This document shows, piece by piece, positions 7,057 to 10,635 of a stretch of 10,635 nt of DNA. The translations under genes were made by a program, and so were the position numbers. Location of the stretch: NCBI GenBank assembly GCA_905236665.1, contig CAJONF010000179.1:1-10635 (forward strand). Direction: 5' to 3'. A model generated the notes under the pieces. The model saw nothing but the letters and a program-made list of their open reading frames with translations. It was not told where the DNA came from and did no database searches. Origin of the DNA: an uncultured Selenomonadaceae bacterium. GTDB lineage: Bacteria > Bacillota > Negativicutes > Selenomonadales > Selenomonadaceae. Positions within the stretch are counted from its first letter, which is position 1; every line of letters begins with the position of its first letter.

Positions 7057-7872
7057 TTATTTGTTAGAACGCTTGTGATAAAAGATATATTGCTGAAGAA
7101 TTCCGGCGTTTTTTCCGAAAATGTCGAAAATATTTATGCCGCCGAAGTCAAATTCGATAGCACGTTTAATCCAAACGTCCACGGGGGCGCGATCGACGCG
7201 ATGATAAGCAAAAAGTGCAACACAATTAGCAATTTTATCGCCGACGCCGCGAATTGTCTTTAGTTTTTCGACAAGTTCTTCGTCCGGAAGATTTTTTAGC
7301 GAGTTTAGGTCAATTTCTCCGCTAGAAATCTTTTCCAGAGCATTTTTTATGTAATCTTTACGATAAGCAAGCCCTAAACCGGTTAAATCTTCAATTTTTG
7401 CGCCGGAAATTTCTTCTACACGCGGAAAAAGATAAATTTCACCGACGCGTCGCCCGAATCGTTCACAAATTTTTTCTACAGAGGATCTAATTGCCGGAAT
7501 ACTTTTTCGCTGACTAATTATAAAACTTATGAGCATTTCAAAAGAATTTTGTTTAAGAATACGAATTCCTGCGCCGAAATTTGTAGCATTTAGCAAAATT
7601 TTTTCGTAAGATTTGCCCACTGCGAAATTTTCCACGTCCTGACGAATTTTTTTATAGTTAGTGCCAATGTCAAAATAATTTTTCCAAATTTTTTCCCAAT
7701 CTTCCGGCGAGCAGTCAACTTTAAAAAAATTTTCGCCGATTTTGCTGATGTGCAAGATATTTTCGTCCAAAATGAAACGAAAAACTCCAGGTTCAATCTC
7801 TTTTGGGCGGAAACATTGTCCGCTGTGAATAATTTTTTTTAAATTAAAGTCGTCGCTGATTTTAATTTCCAT
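7057..7872 (-). CDS. OGG1-type DNA glycosylase/AP lyase (probable 8-oxoguanine repair)
   Basis: Base-excision repair enzyme of the helix-hairpin-helix superfamily, expected to remove 8-oxoguanine or a related lesion and cut the abasic site. From ATG 7872 it has 271 residues. Residues 1-100 are the N-terminal beta domain (SGQCFRP 17-23). The helical core has IISQRKSIPAI (118-128), the LGLAYRKDY turn (166-174), the hairpin IRGVGDKIANC (207-217) with the probable Schiff-base lysine K213, and catalytic Asp D232 (APVDVWI). The C-terminal LQQYIFYH (259-266) resembles the 8-oxoG pocket region of bacterial OGGs. By eye, human OGG1 N149-N151 and R154 are replaced (R122-S124, A127). The frame is open to 7932, but ATG 7872 has GGGG eight bases upstream and gives the normal N-terminus. 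It overlaps the aroB end by 11 bases. An AlkA-like specificity cannot be excluded. Confidence 0.85.
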   Translation of the reverse strand: MEIKISDDFNLKKIIHSGQCFRPKEIEPGVFRFILDENILHISKIGENFFKVDCSPEDWEKIWKNYFDIGTNYKKIRQDVENFAVGKSYEKILLNATNFGAGIRILKQNSFEMLISFIISQRKSIPAIRSSVEKICERFGRRVGEIYLFPRVEEISGAKIEDLTGLGLAYRKDYIKNALEKISSGEIDLNSLKNLPDEELVEKLKTIRGVGDKIANCVALFAYHRVDRAPVDVWIKRAIEFDFGGINIFDIFGKNAGILQQYIFYHKRSNK

Positions 7873-8953
7873 TACACAATCCCCTAAAGATTTTTTTGAT
7901 AATTTCAGCAGGGATATCGCCGCAAATTTCAACTTCGCCGAAATTTTTCATTAAAACCCAATTCACGACACCGCCGACAGTTTTTTTATCACGAAAAGTG
8001 ACATTATAAAGTTTTTCGGCGTCCAAACCAGCGCAATTCGTAACCATACCGAATTTTTTTAGCAAATTTTCGAGCCGCTGAACATTTTCCGCAGAAATTT
8101 TGTCTAGTTCGTGACTAATTCGCGCCGCACCGATCATACCTATAGCGACCGCTTCGCCGTGGCGAAATTTTTTATAATTGGTCTCCTCTTCGACGGCGTG
8201 GGCTAAAGTGTGTCCAAAATTTAAAATTCTGCGCAGACCGGCTTCTTTTTCGTCCGCGCTGACGACTTTTGCTTTAATTTCGCAGGAACGCTTGATGATT
8301 TTCGCCAAAATTTTTAAATCGCGCTGTAAAATTTTTTCTGCGTTGTTTTCTAGGTAAGAAAATAAATTTTCGTCGCTGATGACGCCATATTTAACAATTT
8401 CGCCGAGTCCGGATTTAATTTCGCGTTCAGGAAGTGTTTTTAAGCAATTTAAATCGATAAAAACGGCTTTTGGCTGATGAAATGCGCCGATTAAATTTTT
8501 TCCGAGCGCGTGATTGACTGCAGTTTTGCCACCGACGCTAGAATCAACTTGAGCAAGCAAAGTTGTGGGAATTTGGATCAAATTAATGCCGCGCATGAAC
8601 GTAGCGGCGACAAATCCGCCCAAATCCCCGACAACACCGCCTCCAAACGCAATTACAACGGATTTTCTGTCCAAACCGAATTCAATCGCCCGCGTAAAAA
8701 TTTTTTCCGCTTCTTGCAGACTTTTTGAAGTCTCACCTTCGGGAATTTTAGCGATTGTGTAGGAAATTTTCTGCGAATCAAGATTTTCGATCAAAAATTT
8801 TCCGTGCGCGTCGAAAATTTGTTCCTGAGTGACGATTAAAATCTTTTTCGTGAAATTTTTAGTCGAAATAAATTCTGCGACGCCGTTTAAAATATTTTCG
8901 CCGATAAAAATTTCATAGCTGTTCGCGCCGAGGTCAACAAAAACTTTTTCCAT
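7862..8953 (-). CDS. aroB: 3-dehydroquinate synthase AroB
   Basis: Second step of the shikimate pathway: converts DAHP to 3-dehydroquinate using NAD+ and a divalent metal; cytoplasmic. The 363 residues are a normal length. The NAD-binding loop is GGGVVGDLGG (104-113). The block IPTTLLAQVDSSVGGKTAVN (128-147) and the KNLIGAFHQP motif (152-161) bind substrate. Metal ligands are E185 (SGLGEIVKYG), H248 (LNFGHTLAHA) and H265 (FRHGEAVAIG). The open frame extends to 9073 inside aroK, but ATG 8953 has AGGAG with eight bases after the core and yields the family N-terminus, so the extra 40 residues are spurious. It starts four bases after the aroK stop and its end overlaps the glycosylase start. Confidence 0.96.
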   Translation of the reverse strand: MEKVFVDLGANSYEIFIGENILNGVAEFISTKNFTKKILIVTQEQIFDAHGKFLIENLDSQKISYTIAKIPEGETSKSLQEAEKIFTRAIEFGLDRKSVVIAFGGGVVGDLGGFVAATFMRGINLIQIPTTLLAQVDSSVGGKTAVNHALGKNLIGAFHQPKAVFIDLNCLKTLPEREIKSGLGEIVKYGVISDENLFSYLENNAEKILQRDLKILAKIIKRSCEIKAKVVSADEKEAGLRRILNFGHTLAHAVEEETNYKKFRHGEAVAIGMIGAARISHELDKISAENVQRLENLLKKFGMVTNCAGLDAEKLYNVTFRDKKTVGGVVNWVLMKNFGEVEICGDIPAEIIKKIFRGLCNGN

Positions 8954-8957
8954 GCTT

Positions 8958-9479
8958 TTAACTCCTAAATTGCCGCAAAAATCTGCAGATATCGTCGATA
9001 ATTTGCAACGGCGACCATTCTGTCGTATCAACTTGATAATCTGCGCGGTCATAAAATTTTTTTCGTTCAGCAAGAAGTTTTTTTATAGTTTCGAGCCGTT
9101 CATTGCCGCCGCCGTCCAAAACAGGACGTTCACCGCGCCGCGCCGTTCGATAATAAATTTCTTTTGGCTCCGTCGTCAAGCAAATCAGCACGCCGGAATT
9201 TTTCAACAGGCGCAAATTTTCTTCGTCCTTAATGGTGCCGCCGCCCGTAGCGATAACCAGTCCGCGCCGCCCAGAAAGTTCTTTGACAGCAGATTTTTCA
9301 AGTTCGCGGAAATGTTCTTCGCCGAAACGCTCAAAAATTTTGGGAATTGAAAGGTGTGCTTCGTCCTCAATTTTTTTATCGATGTCAACGAATGGGCGAC
9401 CGAGCCGCGTTGCCAGCAATTTTCCGAGACTGGTTTTGCCCGTGCCCATAAAGCCGGTTAAAATCACGTTATCTTTCAT
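8958..9479 (-). CDS. aroK: Shikimate kinase AroK
   Basis: Phosphorylates shikimate to shikimate-3-phosphate with ATP, fifth step of the shikimate pathway. The 173 residues are typical. Visible are the Walker A loop GFMGTGKT (9-16), D34 in FVDID (Mg/shikimate), R58 in HFRELE, the glycine triplet TGGG (78-81), the lid arginine R118 in GERPVLDG and R139 in AERKKFYDRAD. The ATG overlaps the aroC stop as ATGA (9476-9479), and its SD GGGAG is within the end of aroC, eight bases upstream, so translation is probably coupled. aroE, aroD and aroA are not in the window. Confidence 0.95.
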   Translation of the reverse strand: MKDNVILTGFMGTGKTSLGKLLATRLGRPFVDIDKKIEDEAHLSIPKIFERFGEEHFRELEKSAVKELSGRRGLVIATGGGTIKDEENLRLLKNSGVLICLTTEPKEIYYRTARRGERPVLDGGGNERLETIKKLLAERKKFYDRADYQVDTTEWSPLQIIDDICRFLRQFRS

Positions 9480-10561
9480 AATCCAAACTCCCTGGCAAGC
9501 CGTGCGCGATAATTTTTCAAGTTGGCAAGGGTATCACAGAGCGCGTCGCCGCCGAATTTTTCTACGAACGCGTCCGCCGTGACAATCGCCGCCATAGCCT
9601 CGCCGACAACTGCCGCCGCCCAAATCGCGCAAGTGTCGCTACGTTCTTTGCTAGCCGTAGTCGCCAATTTTGTGGCAATGTCAACGGTTTGCAGAGGTTT
9701 CATCAGCGTGGGAATAGGTTTCATTGCGGCACGAATTATTAAATCTTCGCCGTTCGTCATGCCGCCTTCAAAGCCGCCCGCACGATTTGTTTTGCGAAAA
9801 ATTTTTCCGCTGTCAATAAAAATTTCGTCGTGAACTGCGCTGCCGAGTTTGTTCGCATTTGCAAAGCCGTCGCCGAGTTCAACCGCCTTTATCGCCTGAA
9901 TTGACATGAACGCCGCCGCGAATTTCGCGTCAATTTTTTTATCCCACTGAATATGACTGCCTAAACCCGCCGGTACGCCAGAAATTTTTACTTCAAAAAT
10001 GCCGCCGACAGTGTCACCCGCCGCTTTTGCCGCGTCGATACGGTTTTTAATTTCTTGCTCACCTGTCACACCGCCCACGCTCAAAACTTTGCTGGAAATT
10101 TCCACGCCGCAACTTTTTAAAAAAATTTTACACAGAGCACCAGCCGCTACGCGCATTGTAGTTTCACGGGCACTGGAACGCTCCAAGATATCGCGCACGT
10201 CCGAGCGGGCAAATTTCGCCGCGCCAGTTAAATCTGCGTGACCGGGGCGGGCGTTGGTTACGCGTTCGCCAATTTCGCAACCTTCCGAGCTCATTCTGTC
10301 TGACCAATTTTTCCAATCGCGATTTTCTACGGATAAAGTTATCGGGCTACCAATCGTCTCACCAAAACGAATTCCCGACAAAAATTCCACGTGATCACTT
10401 TCAATTTTCATGCGTCCGCCGCGCCCGTAACCCCCTTGACGCCTTTTGAGTTCAGCGTTGACGAAATCGCTTGAAACTTTCACGCCGGCGGGCAAACCTT
10501 CCAAAATGCAAACAATCCTTAAACCGTGACTTTCACCGCCGCTAATATATCTTACTGCCAT
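9476..10561 (-). CDS. aroC: Chorismate synthase AroC
   Basis: Last step of the shikimate pathway: eliminates phosphate from EPSP to give chorismate, using reduced FMN. The 361 residues match the family. Motifs: GESHGLRIVCILEGLPAG (9-26) fits the first family signature with the catalytic H12; RRQGGYGRGGRM (40-51); ARPGHADLTGAAKF (104-117) with H108; SARETTMRVAAGA (130-142); GGFEGGMTNGE (262-272), and PLQTVD (289-294). The C-terminal signature is slightly unusual (KERSDTCAIWAAAVVGEA; many homologues have HRSD and AVPAA there). The start ATG lies five bases after the stop of the gene to the right. It has GGGG eight bases before it and a second AGGAG only two bases before it, both inside a short direct repeat. 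First aro gene of the aroC-aroK-aroB-ogg-rsmE operon. Confidence 0.96.
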   Translation of the reverse strand: MAVRYISGGESHGLRIVCILEGLPAGVKVSSDFVNAELKRRQGGYGRGGRMKIESDHVEFLSGIRFGETIGSPITLSVENRDWKNWSDRMSSEGCEIGERVTNARPGHADLTGAAKFARSDVRDILERSSARETTMRVAAGALCKIFLKSCGVEISSKVLSVGGVTGEQEIKNRIDAAKAAGDTVGGIFEVKISGVPAGLGSHIQWDKKIDAKFAAAFMSIQAIKAVELGDGFANANKLGSAVHDEIFIDSGKIFRKTNRAGGFEGGMTNGEDLIIRAAMKPIPTLMKPLQTVDIATKLATTASKERSDTCAIWAAAVVGEAMAAIVTADAFVEKFGGDALCDTLANLKNYRARLAREFGL

Positions 10562-10583
10562 AACTCCTACCCCATAACTCCTA
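10558..10583 (-). repeat. Duplicated 12-base initiation-like repeat at the aroC start
   Basis: On the minus strand TAGGAGTTATGG occurs twice (10583-10572 and 10569-10558), period 14. The second copy includes the aroC ATG; the first contains an ATG that is an in-frame methionine of the upstream gene (M-G-stop). The upstream stop TAG lies inside the second copy, so stop, SD and start are stacked within nine bases. This suits termination-reinitiation coupling. Confidence 0.7.
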
Positions 10584-10635
10584 ATTGACTTTCAATCGTT
10601 CCGATTATTTCGCCGCGATGATTTTTTAGCACGGG
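10567..10635 (-). CDS. 3' end of an unidentified gene upstream of aroC (partial)
   Basis: The minus-strand frame from 10635 is open and reads P-V-L-K-N-H-R-G-E-I-I-G-T-I-E-S-Q-L-G-V-M-G before a TAG at 10569-10567, five bases ahead of the aroC ATG. The tight spacing and the SD embedded at the end indicate the real last gene before aroC in the operon. Only 22 residues are visible and I cannot identify the family. Confidence 0.55.
   Translation of the reverse strand, partial: PVLKNHRGEIIGTIESQLGVMG

Noticed and set aside
8953..9073. 40-residue N-terminal extension of aroB into aroK
   Set aside because: The AroB family starts at ATG 8953, which has an SD at normal spacing; the extension is aroK sequence in another frame.
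1..10635. Mobile element, phage, defence or other accessory island
   Set aside because: All complete genes except the TPR protein are housekeeping or metabolic families with similar codon use; no transposase, integrase, att-like repeats or toxin-antitoxin pair is visible.

Overview
This 10.6 kb stretch is ordinary, densely packed bacterial chromosome. It is AT-leaning, with Lys/Ile/Phe-rich codons and intergenic gaps of 0 to about 110 bases. Gene content points to an anaerobic or fermentative Firmicute: a B12-dependent methionine synthase-like C-terminus, MtaB, a SpeA-type fold-I decarboxylase, a bacterial OGG1-type glycosylase and a linked aroC-aroK-aroB block. The general look, including an exported protein with an LPP20/FlgT-like N-terminal region and TPRs, suggests Negativicutes (Selenomonas/Phascolarctobacterium-like). 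This is an inference from memory, not a database result.

Left part (1-2079, + strand): the 3' end of a corrinoid methyltransferase gene, best read as metH entering from the left edge. It is followed by a complete ThrE-family threonine/serine exporter. Between them lies a long hairpin with an extended -10 promoter (TGTTATAAT) in its loop and the exporter's Shine-Dalgarno (SD) sequence in its 3' arm.

Middle part (2080-6186, - strand): an apparent operon mtaB - exported TPR protein - Orn/Lys/Arg decarboxylase, with overlapping start/stop junctions. The decarboxylase stop codon abuts the convergent exporter stop codon with no spacer. The operon seems to start from a promoter whose -35 box lies inside the terminator hairpin of the next operon.

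Right part (6232-10635, - strand): an operon running from the right edge: end of an unidentified gene, aroC, aroK, aroB (three shikimate-pathway steps), an OGG1-like DNA glycosylase, and rsmE (16S rRNA U1498 methyltransferase), then a clear Rho-independent terminator. Most junctions overlap or are a few bases apart, consistent with translational coupling.

Several called starts are corrected from SD placement: TTG 6174 for mtaB, TTG 4886 for the TPR protein, ATG 7872 for the glycosylase and ATG 8953 for aroB. No RNA genes, CRISPR arrays, insertion sequences, phage genes or defence genes were seen, and there is no convincing undescribed multi-gene system. The points most worth a second look are the two promoter/terminator overlaps, the strong excess of the palindrome AAAATTTT, the substituted opposite-base loop of the glycosylase, and the mtaB-TPR-decarboxylase operon.
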